From: Gemmiger formicilis
GTDB taxonomy: Bacteria; Bacillota; Clostridia; Oscillospirales; Ruminococcaceae
Assembly: GCF_024462815.1 (NCBI RefSeq)
Contig: NZ_JANGCG010000007.1
Coordinates: 62,001 to 126,000, forward strand
Direction: 5' to 3'
DNA length: 64,000 bases
In this document: in pieces, positions 6,848-15,790 of the stretch
How positions within the stretch are numbered: position 1 is the first letter of the stretch
How the letters are laid out: the number at the start of each line of letters is the position of its first letter
Position numbers and translations under genes: made by a program
Notes under the pieces: generated by a model
What the model saw: the letters and a program-made list of their open reading frames with translations, nothing else
Told to the model about the DNA's origin: nothing
Database searches by the model: none

Positions 6848-7987
6848 TTATACATAACCGTTCATCAGGGTCAGAATCAGACCACCGGCAATGACCGATG
6901 CAATCTGCCCCGAAACGTTGACGCTGATGGAGTACATCAGCAGGAAATTCTGGTTGTCCTCGGCCAGACCCATCTGGTTGACCACGCGGCCACTCATCGG
7001 GAAGGCGGAGATGCCCGCCGCGCCAATCATCGGGTTGATTTTCTTGCCCTCCGGCAGGAACAGGTTCAGCAGCTTGGCAAAGAAAACACCGCCAGCCGTA
7101 TCAAAAATGAACGCCACAAGGCCTAAAGCCAGAATCAGCAGGGTGTCCGGCTGCACAAACTTGTCGGCAGTCATCTGCCCGGCCACGGTCAGGCCCAGCA
7201 CAATCGTAATCAGGTTGGCCAGCACATTCTGCGCGGTCTCGGACAGGGTGTTCAGCACGCCGCACTCCCGCAGCAGGTTGCCGAACATCAGAAAGCCGAC
7301 CAGCGCCACGCTGGCGGGTGCGACCAGCCCGGCCAGCACAGTGACCACAATCGGGAACAAAATTTTGGTGGTTTTGCTCACGCTGCCCTTCTGGTAGGGC
7401 ATACGAATCAGACGCTCCTTTTTGGTGGTGCACAGGCGGATGACCGGCGGCTGTACGATGGGCACCAGCGCCATATAGCTGTAAGCCGCCACCATAATGG
7501 CACCCAGATACTTGCTGCCGAGGGTGTTGGCCACAAAGATGGCGGTCGGGCCGTCCGCCGCGCCAATGACGGCGATGGACGCGGCATCGGGCAGATCAAA
7601 GAAGAGCCCGGCCAGCACCAGCGTGACGAAGATACCGAGCTGCGCCGCCGCGCCGAACAGCATCAGCCACGGCTTTTCAAGCAGCGGGCCGAAGTCAATC
7701 ATTGCGCCAATGCCGATGAAAAGCAGCAGCGGAAACAGTTCATTGGACATACCAGCGTCAAAAAGTGCGCTGATGGGGCCGACCGTGTCCCCTTGGGTGA
7801 TAGCGCCGGACAGCGGCAGATTGACCAGAATCGCGCCGAAGCCCATTGGCAGCAGCAGGCTGGGCTCCATCTTTTTGGCAATGGCCAGATAAATCAGCAG
7901 GGCACCGATGGCCCACATGACCACCATCTGCCAGGTGAGATTGCCGAAGTTTGCGAACAGTCCGGCAAAGGTTTGCAGGAATTGCAT
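6848..7987 (-). CDS. Sodium ion-translocating decarboxylase beta subunit (OadB/GcdB-like)
   Basis: The 379-residue polytopic protein matches the beta subunit of oxaloacetate, glutaconyl-CoA or methylmalonyl-CoA decarboxylases, which decarboxylates carboxybiotin and exports Na+. The signature VIGAADGPTAIF carries the conserved Asp of the ion path, and INPMIGAAGISAFPMSGRV is the second re-entrant region. ATG 7987 has GGGAGGT just upstream; an earlier in-frame start would lie in the leader hairpin. The biotin carrier and carboxyltransferase subunits are absent here, so the substrate cannot be decided. The gene sits behind a long structured leader and is followed by the small OadG-like gene. Confidence 0.9.
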   Translation of the reverse strand: MQFLQTFAGLFANFGNLTWQMVVMWAIGALLIYLAIAKKMEPSLLLPMGFGAILVNLPLSGAITQGDTVGPISALFDAGMSNELFPLLLFIGIGAMIDFGPLLEKPWLMLFGAAAQLGIFVTLVLAGLFFDLPDAASIAVIGAADGPTAIFVANTLGSKYLGAIMVAAYSYMALVPIVQPPVIRLCTTKKERLIRMPYQKGSVSKTTKILFPIVVTVLAGLVAPASVALVGFLMFGNLLRECGVLNTLSETAQNVLANLITIVLGLTVAGQMTADKFVQPDTLLILALGLVAFIFDTAGGVFFAKLLNLFLPEGKKINPMIGAAGISAFPMSGRVVNQMGLAEDNQNFLLMYSISVNVSGQIASVIAGGLILTLMNGYV

Positions 7988-8022
7988 GTATGATACCTCC
8001 CGTTGGATGGGCGGCAGGGTAT

Positions 8023-8066
8023 AAAAAAGAGACCCCCGCCGCAGAAAAAACTGCGGCAAAAGTCTC
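8023..8066 (-). terminator. Attenuator-like terminator in the oadB leader
   Basis: Read on the minus strand, GAGAC and GTCTC close an outer stem around CCGCAG-N6-CTGCGG, followed by a run of six T. The hairpin lies inside the transcript, about 35 bases before the ATG of the OadB-like gene. Full-length expression therefore requires read-through or antitermination. Confidence 0.75.
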
Positions 8067-8160
8067 AGCGTTTGCAGTATGCCCCGGGGCCGACGGCCCG
8101 TGGTGACGAAGCGATACGGCGCAGGCAGCCTGCGCCCCTTACTCCCTTTTACCTTACCCT
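8067..8160 (-). promoter_or_regulatory. Structured 5' leader of the oadB-like operon
   Basis: Between the promoter and the attenuator the minus-strand RNA can form GGCGCAGG/CCTGCGCC and GGGCC/GGCCC hairpins. With the downstream terminator this resembles a riboswitch or protein-controlled attenuator. I do not recognise a known class; no T-box specifier or TGG antiterminator sequence was seen. Confidence 0.5.
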
Positions 8161-8161
8161 T

Positions 8162-8190
8162 AGTATAGCGCGGAACAGCGCAAAATGCAA
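8162..8190 (-). promoter_or_regulatory. Promoter of the oadB-like operon
   Basis: On the minus strand TTGCAT, a 17-base spacer and TATACT. It starts a transcript with about 170 bases of leader before the first gene. Confidence 0.82.
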
Positions 8191-8203
8191 GGGGAAAATG
8201 CGG

Positions 8204-10054
8204 TCAATAGACCGAAAAATACCCCACGTGCTCGGGCTCATTGTCCTCAACAAGAACGGTAAAGCCGCCGGGGTTCACCTCGGTGTTCTTGCCAAAGGCA
8301 TCCTCGGCAATCAGGTGGGGGCCGCGGTTCAGCACAATCTCAGCGGTCTGGGTCTTGCCGACGCGGCGGTAGTGCAGAACGTCCCCCTCGGCGCGGACGA
8401 TTTCCAGCCGCCCGCCGTTGAAGGCATCACAGCTGCGGCGCAGGGCCGCCAGCGTTTTCATCGGGCCGCGCAGCCGCTGCTCGGTGGAATTCCAGTCAAA
8501 GAAGGCGCGGTTGAAGGGGTCGCGGTAGCCCTGCATGGCGATTTCATCGCCGTAGTAGATGCAAGGCACGCCGGGCAGCGTGAAAATCATCGCATAGCCC
8601 AAAAGCAGCTTGCGGATGGCGGCGTCCATCTGGCCGGAGGGAATGCAGCGCTTACTCTGCCAGTAGCGGTCGCGGCCGTTGGCGGGCTCGCCCGCAATGG
8701 CGGTCAGTGCACGCTCGGTGTCGTGGGTGGACAGGAAATTCATCGCGCAGTCCAGCGCCGGGGCAGGGTAATTCTCGCAAATCTGCATCAGGCTGTCGGC
8801 CACGGCGGCCACATCCGCGCCGTGCAGATAGTCCAGCGCAGCATTGCGGAAGGGATAGTTCATCACGGCGTCCAGCCCGTGCCCGCGCAGATAGGTGCGG
8901 CGGCGACCGAAGGCCTCCTTCGTGGTGGCGTCCTCCCAGACCTCGCCCAGCAGCAGCTTGTCCTCGCCGTGGAATTTGACGGCGGCACGGATTTTTTCAA
9001 TAAATTCGTCGGGCAGCTCATCGGCTACATCCAGCCGGAAGCCCGAGGCACCCAGCCCCAGCCAAGTGTCAATGACGCCGCCCTTGCCGCAGATAAATTC
9101 CACGTAGGAGGGCGAATCCTCCTGCACCTCGGGCAGAGTTTCAAAGCCCCACCAGCTGCGGTAGCCGCAGGGATAGCCAGAGTCAAAATCGTACCAGCTG
9201 CGGTAGGGAGAATTGCGGTCGCGGTAGGCACCGCCCGGGCCGTAGCGGCCCTCGCGGTTGAAATAGCGGGAATCTGAGCCGGTGTGGCTGAACACGCCGT
9301 CCAGTATGATGCGGATGCCCTCTTTGGCGGCGGCCGCGCAGAGGGCACTGAACTCCTCGTTCGTGCCCAGCAGGGGGTCGGCTTTGAGGTAGTCGGCGGT
9401 GTTGTAGCGGTGGTTGGCGTGGGCCTCAAAAATCGGGTTCAGATAGATACAGGTCACGCCCAAATCGCGCAGGTACGGCAGCTTTTTCTGGATGCCCGCA
9501 AAGTCACCGCCGTAATAGTCCATGTTCAGATAGCCCTCGCTCTGCTCGGTCGGCCAGAAATAGGGCTCGCCTGTCTTGTCGGCGCGGTAGATGCGGTCGG
9601 CAAAGGGCATTTCCTTGTTGGGCTTGCCCTCACAGAAGCGGTCGGGGAAAATCTGGTACATGGTGCCGTTCTTTAGCCAGTCGGGCGTGCGGAAGTCCGG
9701 CTCGTAGACTGTCAGCTGCCAGTCCTGCCCGTCCGTCCAGCTCAACACGCCCTCGCCGCCCGCGGTGCGGTAGATGCGGCGGAAGTCGGTGTACAGGTCA
9801 AAGTGGTAGAAGTACAGCCCGGCGGTGGTGGGCGCAAGGGTCAGCGTAAAGTGGTTGACCTTGGGCGTCTGGCCGGTGAATTCCATGCGGTAGTGCACCG
9901 GGTCCTCGCGGTCCTTTGTCAGCACCAGATGCGGGTCCACGTAGCCCAGATCCTCAGGCACGGTCAGGTTGAAGGTGACTGACTGCCCGGCCGGTACCGC
10001 TCCGAACGGCGTTTTACAGGCGGCATCAAAGCTGTTGAAAAACGTGTGGGACAT
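8204..10054 (-). CDS. GH13 alpha-glucosidase/neopullulanase-like enzyme
   Basis: The 616-residue cytoplasmic enzyme has an N-terminal beta-sandwich (about residues 1-118) and a GH13 barrel (about 125-530). The four conserved regions are visible: DGVFSH (252-257), GFRLDVADE with nucleophile Asp342, LGEVWED with acid/base Glu371, and NFLSTHDTE with His444-Asp445. The N-terminal domain and the absence of a signal peptide suit cyclomaltodextrinase, neopullulanase or maltogenic amylase activity on imported maltodextrins or glycogen fragments. AGGGGAG precedes the ATG. The next gene upstream is glycogen phosphorylase, so the two probably cooperate in glucan breakdown, although a terminator separates them. 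Confidence 0.92.
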   Translation of the reverse strand: MSHTFFNSFDAACKTPFGAVPAGQSVTFNLTVPEDLGYVDPHLVLTKDREDPVHYRMEFTGQTPKVNHFTLTLAPTTAGLYFYHFDLYTDFRRIYRTAGGEGVLSWTDGQDWQLTVYEPDFRTPDWLKNGTMYQIFPDRFCEGKPNKEMPFADRIYRADKTGEPYFWPTEQSEGYLNMDYYGGDFAGIQKKLPYLRDLGVTCIYLNPIFEAHANHRYNTADYLKADPLLGTNEEFSALCAAAAKEGIRIILDGVFSHTGSDSRYFNREGRYGPGGAYRDRNSPYRSWYDFDSGYPCGYRSWWGFETLPEVQEDSPSYVEFICGKGGVIDTWLGLGASGFRLDVADELPDEFIEKIRAAVKFHGEDKLLLGEVWEDATTKEAFGRRRTYLRGHGLDAVMNYPFRNAALDYLHGADVAAVADSLMQICENYPAPALDCAMNFLSTHDTERALTAIAGEPANGRDRYWQSKRCIPSGQMDAAIRKLLLGYAMIFTLPGVPCIYYGDEIAMQGYRDPFNRAFFDWNSTEQRLRGPMKTLAALRRSCDAFNGGRLEIVRAEGDVLHYRRVGKTQTAEIVLNRGPHLIAEDAFGKNTEVNPGGFTVLVEDNEPEHVGYFSVY

Positions 10055-10077
10055 AAAATCTCCCCTTTTAGCGAAAT

Positions 10078-10104
10078 AAAAACCGCGCCCGGTAGCGGGC
10101 GCGG
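10078..10104 (-). terminator. Terminator after glgP
   Basis: On the minus strand CCGCGCCCG-CTAC-CGGGCGCGG is followed by TTTTTATTT. It lies between glgP and the GH13 gene and probably partly uncouples them. Confidence 0.88.
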
Positions 10105-10122
10105 CAGATTCAAACAGTCAAA

Positions 10123-12525
10123 TTATTTTACAGGAGTGGCGCCCCAGATGTCACGCGCATAGTCCATGATGGAACGGTCGGCGCTGAAGATGCCGGCGTT
10201 GGCAATGTTCTTCAGACTCATGTGGTTCCACTTCTGCTTGTCGCGGTACAGCTCCTGCAGGTCATGCTGGGCACGGCGGTAATCCTTGAAGTCCGCCATG
10301 ACCATGTACGGGTCGGAGTTGCGCAGGTTGCTCGTAACCTCGCTGAAGTTCTCACCGTTCCAGCCCTTCTCCAGGAAGTCCAGCACGGCCATGGCGGTGT
10401 TGTCGCCATTGATGAAGGCGTTCGGGTGGTAGCCCATGCCCTTCAGCGCGTTGACCTCGGGGGTCAGCATACCAAAAATAATCTCGTTCTCGTGACCGGC
10501 GGCGTCGGCAATCTCAACGTTTGCACCGTCCAGCGTGCCCAGCGTGATGGCGCCGTTCAGCATAAACTTCATATTGCCGGTGCCGGAAGCCTCGGTGCCG
10601 GCCAGAGAAATCTGCTCAGAGACCTCGGAGGCAGGCATCAGACGCTCGGACAGGCTGACGCAGTAGTCCTCGAGATAGACAATGCGCAGCTTGCCGCGCA
10701 CAGCGGGATCCTCGTCAATCATCTTGCCCAGCTTGCAAATCATACGAATCATCTGCTTGGCCATATAGTAGCCGGGGGCTGCCTTGGCACCGAAGATGTA
10801 GGTCTTGGGGGTGAACTCGGCGTTGGGGTTGTTCTTCAGATACAGGTACTCGGCGGCGATGTTCAGCGCGTTCAGATGCTGGCGCTTGTACTCGTGCATA
10901 CGCTTGACCTGGCAGTCGAAGATGGAATCGGGGTCAATGACCTGACCGGTGGCCTTCTGCAGGTAGTTGGCAAAGATAACCTTGTTCTCGCGCTTGACCT
11001 TGGCGGCGGCAGCCTGCACAGTCTTGTCATCCACAAACTTGTCCAGCTTCTTCAGCTCGGCGGCGTCGGTCTTGAAGCCGTCACCGATGGTCTCCTCCAG
11101 CAGATGGGTCAGACCCGGGTTGGAGCAGAGCAGCCAGCGGCGGTAGGCAATGCCGTTGGTGACATTCTTGAAGGCCTGCGGCTTGTACAGGAAGTAATCG
11201 TGGAACACGCTGTCCTTGATAATCTCACTGTGCAGCTTGGAAACGCCGTTGATGGCGTGGCAGGTGTAGGCGCAGATGTTGGCGGTGCGGACCTGATTGT
11301 CGCCGATGATGGCCATATAGTCAATCTTGCCCTGGTCGCCGGGGAAGGCCTTGGCCAGGTCGGCGCGGCAGCGGCGGTCCATCTCACAGACAATCTGCCA
11401 GATGCGGGGCAGGGTGGAACGGAAGATGTCGGCGTTCCACTTCTCCAGTGCCTCGCTCATGACGGTGTGGTTGGTGTAGGCAAAGACCTTGCGGCAGATG
11501 TCGAAGGCGGCGTCCCACTCATAGCTGCACTCATCCAGCAGGATGCGCATCATCTCGGGGATGGCAACGGTCGGGTGGGTGTCGTTCAGCTGGATGGCAA
11601 CCTTGTCAGCCAGATTGTCCAGCGTGCCGTACTGGTTCAGGTGGTTCTGCAGAATGTCGGCGATGGAGGCAGCAGAGAAGAAATACTGCTGGCGCAGACG
11701 CAGAATCTTGCCCTCGGTGTGGTTGTCGTTGGGGTAGAGGATCTTGGAAATCAGCTCTGCGGAGGCAGAATGGCTGATGGCGGTGTTGTAGTTGCCGGCG
11801 TTGAAGCTGCTCATATCAAAGCTGGGAGCCTTGGCCTGCCACAGACGCAGCTTGGAAACGCCATTCGAGCCATAGCCGGCCACGTACATATCGTTGGGCA
11901 CGGCGATAACGGAGTTGTAGTTCTCGTACTTGACGTGATGGAAGCCGCCCTCCCAGGTCTCAATGGCCTGACCGTCAAAGCGGATTTCCTGTGCCTGGTC
12001 GGGGTGGCTCTTAATCCAGACCTGACCGCCGGGCAGCCAGTTGTCAGCGGTCTCCTGCTGCCAGCCGTCCACAATCTTCTGCTTGAAGATGCCGTACTCA
12101 TACAGGATGGAATAGCCGGTGCCGGGGATGCCGTCGGTGGCCATGCCGTCCAGATAGCAGGCGGCCAGACGGCCCAGACCGCCGTTGCCTAAGCCTGCAT
12201 CGGGCTCCTGGTCATAGATGGTGTCGATCTTGACATCGGCATCAGCCAGCACGCTCTCGGCAACCTCGTTCAGACCCAGGTTGAACAGGCTGGTGCGCAG
12301 GCTGCGGCCCATCAGGAACTCCATGCAGAGGTAGTAGACCTGCTTCTTGCCCTCGCCCAGAACCTTGGACTGGAACTGCTTCTGGCGGTCAGACATAATC
12401 TGGCGGGTAATCATGGCCAGACAGCGATAAATCTGGTCAGCGGAGGCCATGTCCAGGGTGACATTGCACTCGCTCATCAGCTTATCTTTGAGCAGCTTCT
12501 CAAATTCACGCTTTGTGTATTTCAA
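10123..12525 (-). CDS. glgP: Glycogen/maltodextrin phosphorylase
   Basis: The 800-residue GT35 enzyme releases glucose-1-phosphate from the non-reducing ends of alpha-1,4-glucans. The pyridoxal-phosphate site EASGTGNMKFMLNGA is present near residue 650 with its Schiff-base lysine. N-terminal family blocks include YYLCMEFLMGRSL and GNGGLGRLAACYLDGMA. Length matches bacterial GlgP. It has its own promoter and terminator and is divergent from the zapA operon. With the GH13 enzyme downstream it forms a glucan-degradation pair. Confidence 0.97.
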   Translation of the reverse strand: MKYTKREFEKLLKDKLMSECNVTLDMASADQIYRCLAMITRQIMSDRQKQFQSKVLGEGKKQVYYLCMEFLMGRSLRTSLFNLGLNEVAESVLADADVKIDTIYDQEPDAGLGNGGLGRLAACYLDGMATDGIPGTGYSILYEYGIFKQKIVDGWQQETADNWLPGGQVWIKSHPDQAQEIRFDGQAIETWEGGFHHVKYENYNSVIAVPNDMYVAGYGSNGVSKLRLWQAKAPSFDMSSFNAGNYNTAISHSASAELISKILYPNDNHTEGKILRLRQQYFFSAASIADILQNHLNQYGTLDNLADKVAIQLNDTHPTVAIPEMMRILLDECSYEWDAAFDICRKVFAYTNHTVMSEALEKWNADIFRSTLPRIWQIVCEMDRRCRADLAKAFPGDQGKIDYMAIIGDNQVRTANICAYTCHAINGVSKLHSEIIKDSVFHDYFLYKPQAFKNVTNGIAYRRWLLCSNPGLTHLLEETIGDGFKTDAAELKKLDKFVDDKTVQAAAAKVKRENKVIFANYLQKATGQVIDPDSIFDCQVKRMHEYKRQHLNALNIAAEYLYLKNNPNAEFTPKTYIFGAKAAPGYYMAKQMIRMICKLGKMIDEDPAVRGKLRIVYLEDYCVSLSERLMPASEVSEQISLAGTEASGTGNMKFMLNGAITLGTLDGANVEIADAAGHENEIIFGMLTPEVNALKGMGYHPNAFINGDNTAMAVLDFLEKGWNGENFSEVTSNLRNSDPYMVMADFKDYRRAQHDLQELYRDKQKWNHMSLKNIANAGIFSADRSIMDYARDIWGATPVK

Positions 12526-12603
12526 AATCGTTCTCTCCTTCTTGCAACATAGGATTTATGATTTTTGCGCATTTATGGGTGTGTCTAATTTACCATACTA
12601 TAG

Positions 12604-12632
12604 ATTATAACGATATCTGGCTGATTGCGCAA
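12604..12632 (-). promoter_or_regulatory. Promoter of glgP
   Basis: On the minus strand TTGCGC, a 17-base spacer and TATAAT. About 70 bases of untranslated leader follow before the glgP start. Confidence 0.75.
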
Positions 12633-12682
12633 GTCAAAATTGGCTGTTTACAGTTTTTTTATACAAATCCGTCAAAAAGGGC

Positions 12683-12711
12683 TTTTGCAAACCGCGGATT
12701 TGTATTATAAT
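12683..12711 (+). promoter_or_regulatory. Promoter of zapA operon
   Basis: TTTTGC, a 17-base spacer and TATAAT, 66 bases before the chosen zapA start. An alternative -35, TTGCAA, would give a 15-base spacer. Together with the glgP promoter it fills the divergent 250-bp gap. Confidence 0.75.
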
Positions 12712-12776
12712 AATGGTAAGATTCTGTGCGTGCGGTGCCCTACAGCCTGCGCACAGAGACCGGAAGGAGTATGATT

Positions 12777-13154
12777 ATGGGTATGGCGACTTCAAAAGTG
12801 CGGCTGAACATCTGCGGTTCCAGCTATGTAGTCAACACGAGCGAGAGCGAGGATTATATGCAGAATCTCGCGGACAGGCTCAATCTGGATATGAACGAGC
12901 TGATGGCGTCTTCAAACTCCGTCTCCATCACGACGGCGGCAGTTATGACGGCGCTGAACTACCGCGACGAGCTGGAAAAGGCCAGTGGCAGTGCCGATAA
13001 TATGCGCCGCCAGATCAAGGATTATCTGGAGGATGCGGCCAGCGCCAAGATGGCCGCCGAGGAGGCACGGCGCGAGAATGCCAGCCTGAAGCGCCGTGTG
13101 GATGAGCTGGAGCGCCGCTTGCGCCGCAGCCAGTTCCCTGTGGAGGAAGAATGA
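12777..13154 (+). CDS. zapA: Cell division protein ZapA-like
   Basis: About 125 residues: a ZapA globular head (residues 5-60, NICGSSYVVNTSESEDY with typical spacing) and a C-terminal helical coiled coil (about 75-120, rich in E, A, R and K). ZapA promotes bundling of FtsZ filaments at the septum. Three ATGs compete (12771, 12777, 12783). GGAAGGAG is best spaced for 12777, and 12771 lies almost on top of it. The last codons overlap the U32 peptidase start by four bases (ATGA), so the two are co-translated. Confidence 0.82.
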   Translation: MGMATSKVRLNICGSSYVVNTSESEDYMQNLADRLNLDMNELMASSNSVSITTAAVMTALNYRDELEKASGSADNMRRQIKDYLEDAASAKMAAEEARRENASLKRRVDELERRLRRSQFPVEEE

Positions 13155-15226
13155 GCCGGCCCGAGATTCTGGCCCCGGCGGGTAACCGCGAAATGCTTGG
13201 CGCCGCTGTTTTCAGCGGCGCTGATGCTGTTTATCTGGGGCTGACCGGCTTCAACGCCCGCCGCACCGCGGGCAACTTTACCCCGGAGGAGCTGCGCGAG
13301 GCCGTGGCCTTCTGCCATGCCCGCGGGGTGCGGGTACACGTGACGCTGAACACGCTGGTCTATGATAAGGAGCTTCCCGGCCTGGCGGACGCGGTGCGCG
13401 CTGTGGCCGAGGCCGGGGCGGACGCCGTGATTGCGGACGATCTGGCAACGGCGCAGCTGGTCAAGGCGATTGCGCCGACCCTGCAGCTGCACGGCTCGAC
13501 CCAGATGAGCGTCCACACGCCGGAGGGCGCGAAGGAACTGGCGGCGCTGGGCTATGACCGCGTGATTCTGGCGCGTGAGCTCTCGCTGGAGGAAATCCGC
13601 GCCGTCTGTGAGGCAAGTCCGATTGAGGTAGAAGTCTTTGTCCACGGCGCCCTCTGTATGAGTGTATCCGGCCAGTGCATGATGAGCGCCTTTCTGGGCG
13701 GGCGCAGCGGCAACCGCGGCGCCTGCGCGGGCCCCTGCCGCCTGCCGTTTGATGCCACGCCGGGGCTGAAACCCGGCCAGCCCGGCAGGGCCTGCCACCT
13801 GAGCCTGAAGGATATGGACTACATCCCGCATCTGCGGGAGCTGATGGATGCGGGCGTGGCCAGCGTCAAGATTGAGGGCCGTCTGCGCACGCCGGAGTAT
13901 GCGGCAGCGGCGGTCACAGCCTGCCGTGCCGTCTGCGAGGGCCAGCCCTACGATGAAAAGCTGGTGCGGGACATCTTCTCGCGCTCCGGCTTTACGGACG
14001 GCTACCTGACGAACCACAATGACGGCAAAATGTTCGGCGTGCGCACCGAGGCGGACGCTGCGGCTACCCGCGCCGCCACCCCGAAGGCCCGCGAGCTGTT
14101 CCGCCGTGAGCTGCAGCGTGTGCCGGTGTGGTACACGGTCAGCGGCGGCGTGGAGGATGGCGGCATCAAGCTGACGGCTGCCGATGCGGACGGCCATAAG
14201 ATTAGCGTCTATAGCGCGGACGAGCCGCAGCCCGCCCAGAAGGACCCGATGCCCGGCATTGAGCGTGCGCTGGGCAAGACCGGCGGCACACCCTTCCTGA
14301 TGGCGGGCCTGACCGCCGAGGCGGGGGAGGGCGGCCTTGGCTTCCTGCCCGGCTCTGCGTGGAATGAGATGCGCCGCGAGGCGCTGGACAAGCTGCTGGA
14401 AAAGCGCAGCGCGCCCACGCCCCATGTGGTGCAGCCCTTCACGGTGCCGACCTACCCCGCCCACACGGTGGGGCAGCTGCCCGCGCTGGCCGCACGGTTT
14501 GCCAATGCGGCGCAGTGCCCGGCGGACGCCGTGGACAAGTTGAAATATCTGATTTTCCCCCTCGCGGAGGCGGAGAGCATCCCGGTGACATGGCGGGAAA
14601 AGACCCTGTTGGAGCTGCCGCGGGTAATGTTCGGCAAGGGTGAGCAGAAAACCGCCGCCCGGCTGGATGCCTTGCAGGATGCGGGCTTTGCGGGCGCGGT
14701 GGTCAACAACCCTGCGCAGCTCCGCCTTGCGGACGGCTGGGCGCTGTACGGTGGCTTGGGTCTGAACGTCACCAACCCCATGAGCGCGGCGCGGTATGTC
14801 TCCCTTGGGATGGAGGGCCTGCTGCTGCAGCCCGAAACCGCCCTGACCGCTATGACGGCGGTGGCCCCCGGCGTGCCCACGGCGGCGCTCTGCTACGGCC
14901 ATCTGCCGCTGATGCTGACCCGCGCCTGCCCGCTGCGCAACGTGCGGGACTGCGGCAGGTGCCCGGGCGGCGGTACCCTGCGCGACCGCAAGGGCCGCGA
15001 TTTCACCGTGACCTGCTCGGCCCCCGGCGGGGCCGGTGTGCGTACGGTGTTCAACCCTGTGCCGCTGTATATGGGCGAGCGTCTGCGCGAGATGCCGGTG
15101 GATGTGGCGATTGCCGCCTTCACCACCGAGACCCCGGCCCGCACCGCCCAGATTTTGGAGCTGCTTTTGAACGGTCAGCCGTTTGACAGCGAGTTTACCC
15201 GTGGGTTATACTATACAAGCAACTAA
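13151..15226 (+). CDS. U32 family peptidase / rRNA hydroxylation factor-like (long form)
   Basis: The 691-residue protein is a long U32-family member with the DUF3656-type middle and C-terminal extension. The family signature VEVFVHGALCMSVSGQCM is followed by SGNRGACAGPCR, whose cysteines are candidates for an iron-sulfur site together with CPLRNVRDCGRCPGG near the C-terminus. Characterised long relatives (E. coli RlhA) are needed for a 23S rRNA hydroxylation rather than proteolysis, so 'peptidase' may be a historical name. It is coupled to zapA by a 4-base overlap, a gene pair frequent in Clostridia. Confidence 0.9.
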   Translation: MSRPEILAPAGNREMLGAAVFSGADAVYLGLTGFNARRTAGNFTPEELREAVAFCHARGVRVHVTLNTLVYDKELPGLADAVRAVAEAGADAVIADDLATAQLVKAIAPTLQLHGSTQMSVHTPEGAKELAALGYDRVILARELSLEEIRAVCEASPIEVEVFVHGALCMSVSGQCMMSAFLGGRSGNRGACAGPCRLPFDATPGLKPGQPGRACHLSLKDMDYIPHLRELMDAGVASVKIEGRLRTPEYAAAAVTACRAVCEGQPYDEKLVRDIFSRSGFTDGYLTNHNDGKMFGVRTEADAAATRAATPKARELFRRELQRVPVWYTVSGGVEDGGIKLTAADADGHKISVYSADEPQPAQKDPMPGIERALGKTGGTPFLMAGLTAEAGEGGLGFLPGSAWNEMRREALDKLLEKRSAPTPHVVQPFTVPTYPAHTVGQLPALAARFANAAQCPADAVDKLKYLIFPLAEAESIPVTWREKTLLELPRVMFGKGEQKTAARLDALQDAGFAGAVVNNPAQLRLADGWALYGGLGLNVTNPMSAARYVSLGMEGLLLQPETALTAMTAVAPGVPTAALCYGHLPLMLTRACPLRNVRDCGRCPGGGTLRDRKGRDFTVTCSAPGGAGVRTVFNPVPLYMGERLREMPVDVAIAAFTTETPARTAQILELLLNGQPFDSEFTRGLYYTSN

Positions 15227-15256
15227 ATAAGAAATAAGAAATTTGGTGGAGTTAGT

Positions 15257-15700
15257 ATGAAGCCTGTTGTGAAATACAAAAAACTTGATGAACGTGCGGT
15301 GGTGCCGGCGTATGCAACGGCGGGCGCGGCAGCGGCGGATTTGTGCGCCGTGCTGGATGAGCCGCTGACCCTGGCCCCCATGCAGCGCACTCTTGTGCCG
15401 ACCGGCCTTGCGATTGAACTGCCCGGCCCGGAGTGTGTGGCCCTCGTCTACGCCCGCAGCGGCCTGTCCATCAAGCACGGCCTGTGCATGGCAAACGGTG
15501 TCGGCGTCATTGACAGCGACTACCGCGGTGAGCTCCGGGTGCCGATGGTGAACCTGTCCGGCGAAGCCTACACGATTCAGCCCGGCGAGCGTGTGGCCCA
15601 GCTCTGCATCGCGCCGGCCTGGCAGGCAGCCTTTGCCCCGGCGGACGAGCTGACCGATACCGCCCGCGGCGCAGGCGGCTTCGGGTCCACCGGCAAATAA
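15257..15700 (+). CDS. dut: dUTP diphosphatase
   Basis: A 147-residue trimeric-type dUTPase that removes dUTP and makes dUMP for thymidylate synthesis. All five motifs are visible: AGAAAADLCA, ARSGLSIK, GVIDSDYRGEL with the catalytic Asp, GERVAQLCI, and the C-terminal arm RGAGGFGSTGK. The gene is 30 bases after the U32 peptidase gene with a GGTGGAG ribosome-binding site. Confidence 0.96.
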   Translation: MKPVVKYKKLDERAVVPAYATAGAAAADLCAVLDEPLTLAPMQRTLVPTGLAIELPGPECVALVYARSGLSIKHGLCMANGVGVIDSDYRGELRVPMVNLSGEAYTIQPGERVAQLCIAPAWQAAFAPADELTDTARGAGGFGSTGK

Positions 15701-15763
15701 GCAGAGGAAAGGCGTTTTTGCCCATGTGGCTTACTTTGCCACACTTCGACACCGGCCTTATTC

Positions 15764-15769
15764 TATAAT
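15764..15769 (+). promoter_or_regulatory. Possible -10 box for maf-mreB
   Basis: A perfect TATAAT stands 21 bases before the maf start. No convincing -35 hexamer is at the right distance. A small GTGGC/GCCAC hairpin precedes it. Confidence 0.4.
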
Positions 15770-15790
15770 GTACCAGAAAGGAAGCACAGC

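Noticed and set aside
8023-8160. T-box riboswitch in the oadB leader
   Set aside because: No conserved T-box sequence, specifier loop or antiterminator pairing was seen, and the gene is not aminoacyl-tRNA related.
8003-9277. 424-residue plus-strand frame
   Set aside because: Antisense to the GH13 gene and the oadB leader; no start signal.
10222-12192. 656-residue plus-strand open frame
   Set aside because: Antisense shadow of glgP; Val/Gly/Leu-rich composition without any domain, caused by GC-rich codons on the other strand.
13022-14902. 626-residue minus-strand open frame
   Set aside because: Antisense to zapA and the U32 peptidase gene; no family motif, rich in H, Q and R.
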